NCBI GenBank assembly: GCA_021647145.1
Contig: JAKIVF010000052.1
Span: 1 to 22,714 of the forward strand
Direction of reading: 5' to 3'
DNA: 22,714 bases
From: Methylococcaceae bacterium
Lineage (GTDB): Bacteria > Pseudomonadota > Gammaproteobacteria > Methylococcales > Methylomonadaceae
The position numbers and the translations under genes were made by a program. The notes below the pieces were generated by a model. It ran no database searches, had not been told where the DNA came from, and was given only the letters and a program-made list of their open reading frames with translations. Below are positions 22,437-22,714 of the stretch, one piece after another; the stretch's first letter is position 1; each line of letters starts with the position of its first letter.

Positions 22437-22714
22437 TCGCCAGGTTTTACTACGTGTGTACCATGGTTTATTTAAAAGGTCAGCCTGAAACAGACGTGAA
22501 TATCTAAGCAAGGGATAAAGATATCGACTCAAATAGAGATCATGAGAAAAGTCATTCTATTAGCGCATTCTCTTTATAAAAACAATGAAATTTAGCACCC
22601 CAAATAGTCAAGACAATTATTTCAAATTTCTTATTCCTAAGTTTTAAGCCGCCTCATCTAGCCAGTTATTGAGTAAAATATCTTCTTTATAGACGTTCAT
22701 TGGTTTTTTATAAT
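22437..22714. other. Region after pelB without a convincing gene
   Basis: About 280 AT-rich bases. I see no strong stem followed by a T run that would end the pel transcript. The best candidate is GAGAA/TTCTC (about 22542-22573), which is weak. No open frame of useful length begins here on the plus strand. The right end may hold the tail of a minus-strand gene, listed separately. Confidence 0.4.
22644..22714 (-). CDS. Possible C-terminal fragment of a minus-strand ORF running off the window
   Basis: On the minus strand a frame is open from the window edge to a TAA at 22644-22646. It ends MNVYKEDILLNNWLDEAA. Only about 23 codons are visible, too few to name a family or even prove coding. It could be the end of a longer gene, or a short chance frame. 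Confidence 0.15.
   Translation of the reverse strand, partial: YKKPMNVYKEDILLNNWLDEAA

Noticed and set aside
9235..22714. CRISPR array, insertion sequence or integrase in the accessory half
   Set aside because: No spaced identical repeats of CRISPR type, no transposase or integrase domains and no terminal inverted repeats were seen. The right-edge fragment is too short to call a transposase.

Overview
The window looks like chromosomal DNA of a moderately AT-rich Gram-negative bacterium. A lipoprotein box, an outer-membrane porin (PelB) and a QseBC/PmrAB-like two-component pair suggest Gammaproteobacteria. No rRNA or housekeeping marker allows a closer assignment.

Left part, all on the minus strand (2-8047). 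Bases 2-5687 hold a complete seven-gene group 1 Mrp/Mnh cation/proton antiporter operon, mrpABCDEFG, with mostly overlapping genes. Just upstream of mrpA is a 42-residue single-pass membrane ORF (5772-5900), then a 110-base intergenic stretch. That stretch has a TATAAT box inside a perfect 12-bp palindrome and an array of about six 9-10 bp direct repeats (consensus TAACCTT on the plus strand). Further upstream is a sensor kinase/response regulator pair (6010-8047) reading the same way. The repeats and the adjacent regulator suggest, by inference, that this pair controls the antiporter operon.

Middle (8048-9966). A divergent control region carries the same GAAAGGTTA element, a 19-codon leader ORF and a terminator-like hairpin. 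It leads into a plus-strand unknown membrane protein (8182-8670). After a perfect 10-bp-stem hairpin comes a TPR protein (8787-9458), a doubtful 66-codon ORF, and a roughly 300-base AT-rich leader with repeats.

Right part, plus strand (9967-22436). This is a complete Pel exopolysaccharide operon in the order pelC-D-E-F-G-A-B rather than the Pseudomonas order A-B-C-D-E-F-G. Every gene is intact. PelD senses c-di-GMP (RxxD and a downstream Arg are present). PelD, PelE and PelG form the inner-membrane complex with the cytosolic GT4 glycosyltransferase PelF. PelA (hydrolase plus deacetylase) trims the polymer in the periplasm. PelB (TPR scaffold plus beta-barrel) with the lipoprotein PelC exports it. 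No diguanylate cyclase, nucleotide-sugar epimerase or pel-specific regulator gene lies in the window.

GC content judged from sampled lines falls from about 40-50% on the Mrp side to about 30-35% on the Pel side, with the change near 8.1 kb. The last 280 bases contain no convincing gene, only a possible C-terminal fragment of a minus-strand ORF running off the end.
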